From positions 2,206,561-2,270,560 of the forward strand of contig NZ_KB912942.1 of the NCBI RefSeq assembly GCF_000383915.1: a stretch of 64,000 nucleotides of DNA, given 5' to 3'. This stretch comes from Amycolatopsis benzoatilytica AK 16/65 (GTDB taxonomy: Bacteria; Actinomycetota; Actinomycetes; Mycobacteriales; Pseudonocardiaceae). Shown in pieces: positions 20,001-32,000 of the stretch. The notes under the pieces were generated by a model. The model made no database searches. It saw only the letters and a list, made by a program, of their open reading frames with translations, and was not told the origin of the DNA. Within the stretch, counting starts at the first letter, position 1. Each line of letters begins with the position of its first letter. The position numbers were made by a program, and so were the translations under genes.

Positions 20001-23000
20001 TCCCTTCCAGCGCAGCCGGTTCTGGACCGGCTGCGATCCGGCTCCGGCCGAGTCCGCGGTGGATCACCCGATCCTGGACACCGCTGTCGAACTGGCCGCG
20101 ACCGGAGAGACGGTGTTCACTGGCCGCGTTTCCCGGCCCGTCCACACTTGGCTGGGCGACCACCGGGTCCTCGGCCGGATCGTCGTGCCGGGGACCGCGC
20201 TGGTGGAACTCGCCCTGCGCGCCGGGGACGAAACCGGCTGCGACCTGCTGTCGGAGCTGGTGCTGGAAACGCCGCTCGTGCTCGGTGCGCAGGACCGCGT
20301 CCAGGTGCAGGTGACCGTCGGCGCGCCCGACGAAGCCGGTGCCCGGACAGTCGCGATCCACGCGCGCAAAGCGGCGACGGCACCCTGGACCCGGCATGCG
20401 ACCGGCTTTCTCGCGCCGGGCGCGCCAGCGGTCGAGGCCGAACGCGTCTGGCCGCCGGACGGCGCGACGGCGGTCGACCTGTCCGGATGCTACGAAAGCC
20501 TGGCGCGGGCCGGTTTCGACTACGGTCCGGCGTTCCGCGGGCTGACGGCCGCGTGGCAGCGCGGCGACGAGGTCTTCGCCGAGGTCCGGCTGCCGGACTC
20601 CGGCCTGGACGATGCTTTCGGGCTGCATCCGGCTTTGCTGGACGCGGCTCTGCACGCCCCGGCGCTCGCCGGCTCGAACGACCCGGGCCAGCCGACCGTG
20701 CCGTTCTCCTGGACCGGCGTCGCGCTGCACGCCACCAACGCGTCCGCGCTGCGGGTATCCGTGCGTCCGGTCGGCGACGACGCGATCCAGATCCAGGCCA
20801 CTGATCCTGTTGGCACAGCGGTTTTTTCGGTGGAATCGCTCGTGCTGCGCCCGCCGTCGTTCGAACCGTCCGGCGAGGAGGCCTTCGACCATCTTTGGAC
20901 CTTGGACTGGACTCCGCTGTCGGTTGATCCGGAGCTGCAGGACTGTTTCACCGTGCTCGGCGCGGACCGCTACGACGTGGCGAACGGTTTGCGCGAGGCC
21001 GCGCATTCAGTGGAGAGCTCGAAGAATCCGTCGGTTGACGGTGCTGAATTGTTCGTGCTGCCCGTCGACGGGACGAACGGCAGCCGGGCAGTGCTTGCGG
21101 AGACCCTTGCGACGGTGCAGACCTGGCTGGCGGACCCGCGGTTCGGAGATACGCGCCTGGCGGTCGTGACCCGCGGCGCGGTGCAGGCCATGGGCGAACC
21201 GCTCGCTGATCCGGCCGCCGCGCCGGTCTGGGGCCTGATCCGGTCGGCGCAAGCGGAAAACCCGGGACGGCTCGTCCTCGTCGACTTCGATGCGGAAAGT
21301 CCGGTCAGCACCTCGGCCGCAGTTTTGGCCGGGCTGCTGGCTTCCGGTGAGCCGCAGGCGGTCGTTCGGAGCGGCGCGGTCCGGGTGGCCCGGCTGGCGC
21401 GGCTCGCCGGATCCGCGGCCGCCGGTCTGCTGCCGCCAGCGGGCGGGATGCCGTGGCGGCTGGACACTCCGCGCCGGGGAAGCATGGACGAGCTGACCCT
21501 GTCTCCCGTCGCCGGGAGGGACGCGCCGCTGTCGGACCGGGAAGTGCGGCTGCGGGTCACCGCGGCCGGGGTGAACTTCCGCGACGTGCTCAACGCGCTC
21601 GGCAAGTACCCGGGCGACCCGGGTCCGCTCGGCGCGGAAGCGGCCGGAGTCGTGGCCGAAACCGGGCCGCTGGTGGGCGACCTCCAACCGGGCGACCGAG
21701 TGCTGGGCATGCTCGACGGTGCGTTCGGTCCCGATGCCGTGGTCGATGAGCGATTCCTGATCAAGGTGCCCGCCTCCTGGTCCGACGAGGACGCCGCGGC
21801 CACCCCGCTGGTTTTCCTGACCGCCTACTACGCCTTGACCGACCTCGCCTCACTCCGCGCGGGCGAGACCGTGCTGATCCACTCCGGCGCGGGCGGCGTG
21901 GGCATGGCGGCGATCCAGTACGCGAGGCACCTCGGTGCCGAGGTCTTCGCGACGGCGAGCGAAGGCAAGTGGGACACCCTCCGCGCGCTCGGCGTGCCCG
22001 AGGATCACATCGCCTCCTCCCGCACGACCGACTTCGAACAGCGCTTCCTCGACGTCACCGGCGGTCGCGGCGTCGACGTAGTGCTGAACTCGCTCGCGGG
22101 CCGGTTCGTGGACGCGTCGCTGCGCACGCTCGCCACCGGCGGCCGGTTCCTCGAAATGGGCAAGACTGACGTCCGCCGGCCCGCCGGGGTCGACTACCGG
22201 GCCTTCGACCTGGCCGAAGCCGGGCCGGACCGGATCCAGGAAATGCTGGCCGCGCTGGTGGAGCTGTTCGCCTCCGGAGCGCTGTCGTTGCTGCCGGTGA
22301 AAACCTGGGATGTGCGGCGCGCGCCGGAAGCGTTCCGGTACCTGAGCCAGGCCCGGCACGTCGGCAAGGTCGTGCTCCGGATGCCGCGGGATTGGGACCC
22401 GGACGGCACGGTCCTGATCACCGGCGGCACCGGCGGGCTCGGCGGGCTGCTCGCACGTCATCTGGTCACCGGGCACGGGGTGCGGCACCTGGTGCTGGCG
22501 AGCCGGCGCGGCCCTGAAGCCGAAGGCGCGCGGGAACTGCTCGCCGAACTGGAAGGGGCCGGTGCGGTCGCATCGGCGGTCGCCTGCGACGTAGCCGATC
22601 GCGGGGCTGTCGCGGCGTTGCTGTCCGATCTGCCCGACGCGCATCCGCTGACCGCGGTGATCCACGCGGCAGGCGTGGTCGACGACGCCATGCTGGGCTC
22701 GCTCACCACGGACCGCTTCGACACCGTGCTCGCCCCGAAACTAGATGCCGCCTGGCACCTGCACGAACTCACCGCCGATCAGGACCTGGCCGCGTTCGTC
22801 CTGTTCTCCTCAGTCGCCGGTGCCCTGGGCAGCGCCGGGCAGGGCAACTACGCGGCCGCCAACGCCGGACTCGACGCGCTGGCCCAGCACCGCCGCGCGC
22901 TCGGCCTCCCGGCAACCGCGATCGCGTGGAGCGCCTGGGAACCGGACCGCGGGATGACCGCCGCGCTGACCGAGGCCGACTTCGCGCGGATGGCCAGGGA

Positions 23001-26000
23001 AGGACTTCCCGCGCTGCCGGCGGAACGGGCGCTGTCGCTGTTTGATGCCGCACTCGGCTCCGTCACTCCGATGGTCGTCGCGGCGACGGTCGACCTGTCG
23101 CGGCATCGCGAGCCGGTCCCGCACGTTTTCCGCGGACTTGTCCAGGCCCGGGTCCGCCGCTCGGCCGCTGCGGGGTCCAGTGCCGCGGCACCGCTGGCCG
23201 CGCGCCTTCGCGACGCGCCCGGACCCGAGCGGGAGCGCCTGCTGATCGAGCTGATCCAGCAGGAGGCGGCCGCTGTGCTGGGCTACCGGCACGGCGGCGA
23301 GGTCGAACCGGGCCGCGCGTTCAAGGAAATGGGCTTCGACTCGCTGACCTCGGTGGAACTGCGGAACAAGCTCTCCGGGGCGACCGGGTTCCCGCTCAGC
23401 CCGACCGCGGTCTTCAGCCATCCGACCCCGCGCGCGCTGGCTGCCCATCTGCTCGCCGGGCTGACCGGGAACGACGGAGCCGACGGGACCGGCACTACCA
23501 GCGCCGCCGATGGCACCGCTGGGTCCGCCCGGTCCGCCGCGGCCGCCGCGAGCACGGACCCGATCGTCGTGGTCGGAATGAGCTGCCGCTATCCCGGCGA
23601 CGTGCGCTCGCCCGAGGATCTGTGGGACCTCGTCGCGTCCGGCCGCGACGCGATCGGCGACTTCCCCGCCGACCGGGGTTGGGACCTGGCCGGCCTCTAC
23701 GACCCGGACGGCGTCCGGCCCGGCACGTCGATCACCCGCAGCGGCGGCTTCCTCGCCGACGCGGCCGAGTTCGACGCCCAGTTCTTCCGGATGAGCCCGC
23801 GCGAGGCGCTGGCCGCCGATCCGCAGCAGCGGATCCTGCTCGAAGTGGCGTGGGAAGCGTTCGAAGCCGCGGGCATCGTTCCCGAAACCCTTGCCGGAAC
23901 CTCCACCGGCGTGTTCGTCGGCGCGGCGAGCAGCGGCTACGCGTCGCTGCTGACCGAGGCCGACCGCGCGGAAGGCTTTGTGCTGACCGGGAACACCAGC
24001 AGTGTGCTGTCCGGCCGGATTTCCTACACGTTCGGGCTCGAAGGACCTTCGCTGACTGTCGACACCGCGTGTTCGTCGTCGCTGGTCGCTTTGCACACGG
24101 CCGCGCAGTCGCTGCGGCTCGGGGAGTGCTCGCTCGCCCTGGCGGGCGGCGTCGCAGTGCTGGCCGAGCCGTCGATGTTCGTGGAGTTCAGCAAGCAGGG
24201 CGGCCTGGCCGCGGACGGCCGGTGCAAGTCGTTTTCCGAGGACGCCGACGGCACCAGCTGGTCCGAAGGCGCCGGAATGCTCGTGCTGGAGCGGCTTTCC
24301 GACGCGCGCCGCCATGGCCACCGCGTCCTCGCCACGCTTCGCGGCAGCGCGGTGAACTCCGACGGGACGTCGAACGGGCTCACTGCTCCGAACGGCTCCG
24401 CGCAGCAGCGGGTGATCCAGACCGCGCTGGCGGGCGCGGGCTTGTCACCGTCCGAGGTCGACGCCGTGGAGGCGCACGGAACCGGAACCGCCCTCGGGGA
24501 CCCGATCGAGGCCGAAGCACTGCTCGCGACCTACGGGCAGGACCGGGAACGCCCGCTGTGGCTCGGGTCGGTCAAGTCGAACCTCGGCCACTCGCAGGCG
24601 GCCGGTGGGGTCGCGGGCGTGATCAAGATGATCATGGCGATGCACCGCGGGGAACTGCCGCGCACGCTGAACCTCGGAACTCCGTCGTCCCGGGTGGACT
24701 GGTCGGCGGGTTCGGCCGCGCTGCTCGCCGAACCGGCGGCATGGGAAAGCGCCGGCCTTCGCCGGGCGGGGATCTCGTCGTTCGGGATCAGCGGCACCAA
24801 CGCGCACGTGATCGTCGAAGAACCTCCCGAGTCGGAGGAAGCCCCGGCGCACGAGCAGGTACCCGACTCGCCGCGGCTGGTTCCGTGGCTGGTGTCGGCG
24901 AAGACCGAGGCGGCGCTGTCGGCCCAGATCGACCGGCTCACGGCGTTCGCCGAGCGCAATCCGCACCTGACCGCGCGGGATATCGGCTACTCGCTGGCGG
25001 CCACCCGGTCGGTGTTCGGTCACCGGGCGGCTTTGCTGCCGGGCGAGGCCGGGGTGCGCGAGGTCGCTCGCGGCAGCGCGGTCACCGGTCCAGTGGCGAT
25101 GCTGTTCGCCGGTCAGGGGTCGCAGCGGCTCGGCATGGGAAAGGCGCTCTACACCCGGTTCCCGGTGTTCGCCGAGGCTTTCGACACGGTCGCGGCGCAC
25201 CTCGACGCCGAACTGGACCGGCCGTTGCGCGACGTCGTCTGGGGCGAGGATTCCGGTCTGCTCGACGAGACCGGCTGGGCGCAGCCCGCGCTGTTCGCGG
25301 TGGAAGTCGCGCTGTTCCGGCTTTTGGCGTCCTTCGGCGTTCAACCGGGCCTGGTCGCGGGCCACTCGATCGGCGAGATCGCCGCCGCACACGTCGCGGG
25401 GGTGCTCTCCGTCGCCGATGCCGCCGCACTGGTCTCGGCCCGCGCCCGGTTGATGCAAGCGTTGCCGAGCCGAGGCGCCATGGTGTCGGTTCAGGCGACC
25501 GAAGCCGATGTCTCCGCGTTGCTGGCGGGCAAGGAGGACACGGTTTCGATCGCGGCGGTCAACGGTCCGGACGCGGTGGTGCTCTCCGGATCGGAAGACT
25601 CCGTCACGGCGATCGCGGCGGTACTCGCCGAGCGGGGGCACCGGACCAAACGACTGTCGGTTTCGCACGCCTTCCACTCGCCGTTGATGGCACCGATGCT
25701 GGCCGAGTTCCGGCGCGTGGTCGAAGGACTCGATCTGCGTCCGCCCACGGTCCCGATGGTGTCGACGGTGACCGGCGCGCTCGCCGGTGCCGAGCTGCCC
25801 TGTTCCCCGGACTACTGGGTCCAGCAGGTCGCTGGCACCGTCCGGTTCGCCGACGCTGTGGCGGCGTTGCACGCCGAAGGTGCGGCTGGATTCCTCGAAA
25901 TCGGCCCGGACGGCGTGCTTTCCGCGATGGCGCGGCAAAGCCTGCCCGCTGAGGCAGCGGTGGTCCCGGCGTTGCGCAAGGACCAGGACGAGGAAGAGGC

Positions 26001-29000
26001 GGTCGTGGTGGCGCTCGCCGCGGCCCATGTGCTGGGTGCGCGCGTCGACTGGGAGGAGTTCTTCGCGGGCTCGGGAGCCCGCATCGTCGAACTGCCGTCT
26101 TATGCCTTCCAGCGGGAGCGGTTCTGGCCCGAAGCCGACGAGGAGTCCGGTGCCGGGGCAACGGACGCCGGCGATCGCTTCTGGGCTGCGGTGGAACGGG
26201 CGGACCTCGACGTGCTGGCCGGAGACCTCGGAGTCGACGGGACGGCGCTGGCGGAGGTGGTGCCAGCGCTGTCGGCCTGGCACCAGAAGCACCAGGACGA
26301 CGCCGTGGCGGATTCGTGGCGGTACCAGGAGAAGTGGGTTGCGGTGGAGCGACGGGCCGCGCCGGTGCTGTCCGGTTGCTGGCTGGTGGTTGTGCCGGAG
26401 TCGCACGCTGAGGACGAGTGGGTGGGATCGGTGGTCGACGCGCTGGGCGCGGCTGCGGTCCGTTTGGACGTCACCGGTGTCGAGCGAACTGAACTTGCCG
26501 CGCGGCTGCGGGACTTGAGTCCTGATCGCTTCACGGGTGTGGTGTCCCTGCTGGCTTTCCTCGACTCCGGGGTGGCTGCGACGGCGGGGTTGTTGCAGGC
26601 GTTGGGTGATGTGGGGTGTGGGGCGCGGGTGTGGGCGGTGACGTGTGGTGCTGTGTCGGTGGGTGGTGGGGATCGGGTTGGTTGTGTGGGTCAGGCTGGG
26701 GTGTGGGGGTTGGGGCGGGTGGCTGCTTTGGAGTGTCCGGAGCGGTGGGGTGGTTTGGTGGATTTGCCTGGAGTGGTTGATGGTGGTGTGGGGCGGTGGT
26801 TGGTGGGGGTGTTGGCGGGGGGTTGGGGGGAGGATCAGGTTGCGGTGCGGGGTGGGGGGGTGTTCGGTCGTCGGTTGGTGCCGGTCCCGGTGGGGGGTGG
26901 GGTGTCGGGGTGGGTGTTGTCGGGGACGGTGTTGGTGACTGGTGGTACTGGGGCGTTGGGTGCGCATGTTGCTCGTGATTTGGCGGCGCGGGGTGCGGAG
27001 CATGTGGTGTTGGCGAGTCGTCGGGGTGAGGCGGCGCCGGGTGTGGCGGGGTTGCGGGGTGAGTTGGAGGCGTTGGGTGCGCGGGTGAGTGTTGTTGCGT
27101 GTGATGTGTCGGATCGTGGTGCGGTGGGGGAGTTGTTGGCGGGTATTCCGGAGGAGTTGCCGTTGCGGGGGGTGGTGCATGCTGCGGGTGTTGTGGACGA
27201 TGGTGTGCTGGACGGGTTGACGCCGGAGCGGTTTGAGGGTGTGTTTCGGTCGAAGGTGGCGTCGGCGTTGGTGTTGGATGAGTTGACTCGTGGTGTGGGT
27301 CTTGAGTTTTTTGTGTTGTTTTCGTCGGTTGCTGGTGCGGTGGGGAGTCCGGGGCAGGGTAGTTATGCGGCGGCGAATGCGGTGTTGGATGCGTTGGCGC
27401 TGCGTCGTCGGGGTGAGGGTTTGGCGGCTACGTCGATTGCGTGGGGGGCGTGGGCAGGCGGCGGCATGGCCGATGCCGCGCGTGCGGAGGGACGGTCCTG
27501 GCGGCTGGGCGAATCGCTGCTCGAGCCCGGGCCCGCGCTGGCCGCGTTCCGCCGGGCGGTCGCCGAGCCCGCGGCGACCGTGGTGATCGCTGATTTGCGC
27601 GATCCGTTGCTGCTGAACACTTTGCTGGCACTGCGGCCGAGCCCGCTGTTGTCGGAACTGCCCGAAGCTCGCCGCGTTGGTCCGGAGTCCGACGACACCG
27701 GCTTCACCGGCTCCGGCTTGCGGGAACGGCTTGCCGAACTGTCCGCCGCCGACCGGTCCGGGGCGGTCCTGGACCTCGTTCGCTCGCGGGCCGCCTTCGT
27801 GCTCGGACACGGCTCGGCGGCCGCGATCGACGCGAGCGCCACCTTCCGCGATCTCGGGTTCGACTCGCTGACCGGCGTCGAAGTGGCCAACCAGCTCGCC
27901 CGCGCCACGGGTTTGGCGCTGACCTCGACCGCGGTGTTCGACTATCCGACTCCGGCCGGGCTGGCCGAGCACCTGCTGACCGAGTTGCTGGGCGAGGACC
28001 GGCAGCCGCGGGCGGCTTCCCCGCGGCCGGCCGGTACCGGGACCGACGAGCCGGTGGCGATCGTCGGGATGGGCTGCCGGTTCCCGGGTGGGGTCGGGTC
28101 GCCGGAGGATTTGTGGCGGTTGGTCGCCGAGGGCCGCGACGCGGTGTCGGACTTCCCGTCGGATCGCGGCTGGGACCTGGCGGCGCTGGCTGGTGCCGGG
28201 CGCGGGACGAGCGTGACCGGGCAGGGCGGATTCCTGGACGACGTCGCCGGTTTCGATCCGGGGTTCTTCGGGATCTCGCCGCGCGAGGCGCTGGCGATGG
28301 ATCCGCAGCAGCGGATTCTGCTGGAAACGGCCTGGGAAGCGGTCGAGCGGGCGGGCATCGACCCGGCGTCGTTGCGGGGCAGTTCTACCGGGGTTTTCAT
28401 CGGCACCAACGGCCAGGACTATGCCGGTCTGATGGCGGATTCGCGCGACGACGTGGAAGGCCACACAATGACTGGCCTCGCGGCGAGCGTGGTGTCCGGC
28501 CGGCTTTCGTACGTGTTCGGCTTGGAGGGCCCGGCGGTCACGGTGGACACGGCGTGTTCGTCGTCGCTGGTGGCACTGCATTGGGCGATCCGGGCACTGA
28601 GGTCCGGCGAATGCTCGATGGCGTTGGCGGGCGGCGTGACGGTGATGTCGACGGCGATCGGTTTCGCCGGTTTCACCCGGCAGGGCGGGCTGGCTCCGGA
28701 CGGCCGGTGCAAGGCGTTCTCCGACGACGCGGACGGCACTGGGTGGTCCGAGGGCGCGGGCGTCCTTGTCCTCGAACGACTCAGTGACGCGGAACGGAAT
28801 GGGCATCGGATTCTGGCGGTGGTGCGGGGTTCGGCGGTGAACCAGGATGGTGCGTCGAACGGGTTGACGGCGCCGAACGGTCCGGCGCAGCAGCGGGTGA
28901 TCCGCCAGGCACTGGCGGACGCTCGTCTGTCCACTGTGGAGGTCGACGCGGTGGAGGCGCACGGGACGGGGACTGTGCTGGGTGATCCGATCGAGGCGCA

Positions 29001-32000
29001 GGCGTTGCTGGCGACGTACGGCCAGGAGCGCGAGATTCCGTTGTGGCTGGGCGGGATCAAGTCGAACATCGGGCACACGCAGGCCGCGGCCGGGGTGGCC
29101 GGGGTGATCAAGATGGTGCTGGCGATGCGGCACGGGGTGTTGCCGGAGACGTTGCATGTGTCCGAGCCTTCGTCGAAGGTCGACTGGTCCGCTGGTGCGG
29201 TGTCGTTGCTGACGGAGCGGACGGCGTGGCCGGAGACGGGCCGGGTGCGTCGGGCTGGGGTGTCGTCGTTCGGGTTGAGCGGGACGAATGCGCATGTGAT
29301 TTTGGAGCAGGCGCCGGTGGTTGAGGCTGGTGCGGTGGTCGAGGTCGCGGGTGTGGTGCCGTGGCCGGTGTCGGGCCGGTCTGGTGCGGCTGTCGCGGAG
29401 TTGGTGCGGGGGCTGGAGTCTCTTGCCGTGTCTGGGGTTTCGGCGGTCGGGGTGGGTCGTGGTCTGGTCGAGGGGCGGGGTTTGTTCGAGCATCGCGCGG
29501 TGCTGCTGGCTGGGGCGGACGTGGGTGCGCGGTTGGTGGAGGGGGTGGCGGGGGAGCGCCGGGTCGGGGTGGTGTTTCCGGGTCAGGGTGCGCAGGTGTT
29601 GGGGATGGGCCGGGAGCTGTATGGCCGGTTTCCGGTGTTCGCGGCGGCGTTCGACGCGGTCGCGGAACAGCTGGACTGTCCGGTGCGGGAAGTCATGTGG
29701 GGCGAGGACTCGGAGCTGCTGAACCGGACTGAGTGGGCGCAGTTGGGGTTGTTCGCGGTCGAGGTGGCGTTGTTCCGGTTGGTGGAGTCGTTCGGCGTGC
29801 GGCCGGACTTCGTGGCTGGGCATTCCGTCGGCGAGATCGCTGCCGCGCATGTGGCGGGGGTGTTGTCGCTGGAGGATGCGTGTGTGCTGGTGTCGGCGCG
29901 GGCGAGGTTGATGGGGGAGCTGCCCGCCGGTGGCGTGATGGCGGCTGTGGGGGCGGCCGAGGCCGACGTGGTGCCGTTGCTGGCCGAGGGGGTCTCGATC
30001 GCGGCGGTGAATGGCCCGGAGTCGGTGGTGGTTTCGGGGAGGGAGGCTGCGGTGGCGGGGCTGGCGGTTCGGCTTGAGGGCCGCCGGTGGCGGTGGTTGC
30101 GGGTGAGCCATGCGTTCCATTCGTCGTTGATGGACCCGATGCTGGCGGAGTTCGAACGAGCGATTGCGGGCCTGTCGTTTGGCCGGGCGCGGGTTCCGGT
30201 GGTGTCGACGGTGACCGGGCAGGTCGCGGACCTTGCTTCCGTGGCCTATTGGGTGGCGCAGGTGCGGGAGCCGGTCCGGTTCGCCGACAGCGTCCAGACG
30301 CTGGTCGCCGAGGGGGTGGACACGGTTCTGGAGCTGGGTCCGGGTGGGGTGCTCGGGGGGTTGGTTCTCGATGTGGTGGGTCCGGGCGAGGTGATGGTGG
30401 TGTCGGCGTTGCGGGAAGGGCCGGACGAGGACACCGCGTTGCTTGCCGCTTTGGCCCGGTTGCACGTGGCCGGCGTGGATGTGGACTGGACTCCGGCCTA
30501 TCCCGAGGGTGCCGGTGCGGTGGTGGACCTGCCGACGTATCCGTTCCAGCATCAGCGTTACTGGCCGACCCTCGCCCCGGCCCCGGCCGACGCCGCTTCC
30601 GTCGGGCTGACACCCGCGCGGCATCCGCTGCTGGACGGTTTCGTCGCGCTGGCCGACGACGCGGGCGTGGTGTTCACCGGCCGGCTGTCGGCGAGCACCC
30701 AGCCATGGCTCGCCGACCACGTCATCCAGGGCCGGATCTTGTTTCCCGGCACGGCTTTCGCCGAGCTGGCGATCCGGGCGGGCGACGAGGCGGGTTGTGC
30801 GCGGATCGAGGAACTGACACTCGAAGCGCCGCTGCTCCTGCCCGAGCACGGCGCGGTCGAGTTGCGAGTATCGGTCGGAGCGGCCGTCGAAACGGGCAGC
30901 CGTCCGATCCTGATCCACTCCCGCCCCGCCGGATCCGACGACGCGTCCTGGGTGCGGCACGCCTCGGGCAGCCTCTCCCGCGACGCGGCCGTCCCGGCGG
31001 CGCAAGACGCGGTCTGGCCGCCGGCCGGAGCGGAGCCAGTCCCGACCGAGAGCTGTTACGACAATTTCGCCGGTCTCGGCTTCGAGTACGGACCGTCGTT
31101 CCAGGGACTGCAGGCGACGTGGCGCCGGGACGGCGAGCTCTTCGCCGAAGTGCACCTGCCGGACGACATCTTGGCGGACGCGGGCGCGTTCGGCCTGCAC
31201 CCGGCGCTGCTCGATGCCGCATTGCACCCGTGGCTGCTGCGCGCGGTCGACCAGGGCGGTGCCGGCGCGGTTCCGTTCTCGTGGGAGGGGGTCTCGCTGC
31301 ACGCGGCGGGTGCTGCCGCACTGCGGGTCCGGCTGACGCCGGCCGGTGCGGACACGATGTCGGTCACCGTCACCGATCCGGCCGGGAATCCGGTCGCCAC
31401 CGTCGAGTCGCTGGTCTCGCGTGCGTTGTCCGAAGCACAGCTTCGCGGCACCGATCCGGCCTCGGCGTTCGGAGTGGACTGGACGCCGCTGCCGGAAACC
31501 GCGTCCGCGGGGCCGGGTTCGGTCGCCGTGGTGGGTGCCGACCCGTTCGGCATCGCCGACGCGCTGCGCACCTCCGGTGCCGCCGTGCACGAAGCCGTTG
31601 ACGCGGCCTCGCTGGCGGAGGCACCCGAGGTGGTCCTGATCTGCCTGGCCGGTGATCCCGATCGGCCGGTGGACTCCGCACACGCGCTGAGCACCGGCAC
31701 GCTGGCGCTGGTGCAGGATTGGCTCGCCACCGAGCGGTTCGCGGGTTCGCAGCTCGTCTTCGTCACGCGCGGTGCGATGAGCGGCGAAGACCTTCCCGCG
31801 TCGGCCGCGTGGGGCCTCGTGCACACCGCGCAGTCGGAGCAGCCGGGCCGCTTCGGGCTGGTGGACCTCGATCCGGACGCTGGCCTCGGGGCGGCCGCCC
31901 TGCACACGGCGCTGACGGCAGCGGCCGAGGAACCGCAACTCGCGATTCGCGGCGGCGAGGTCACCGCCGCCCGCTTGGTCCGGCAGCCGCTGGCCCTGCA

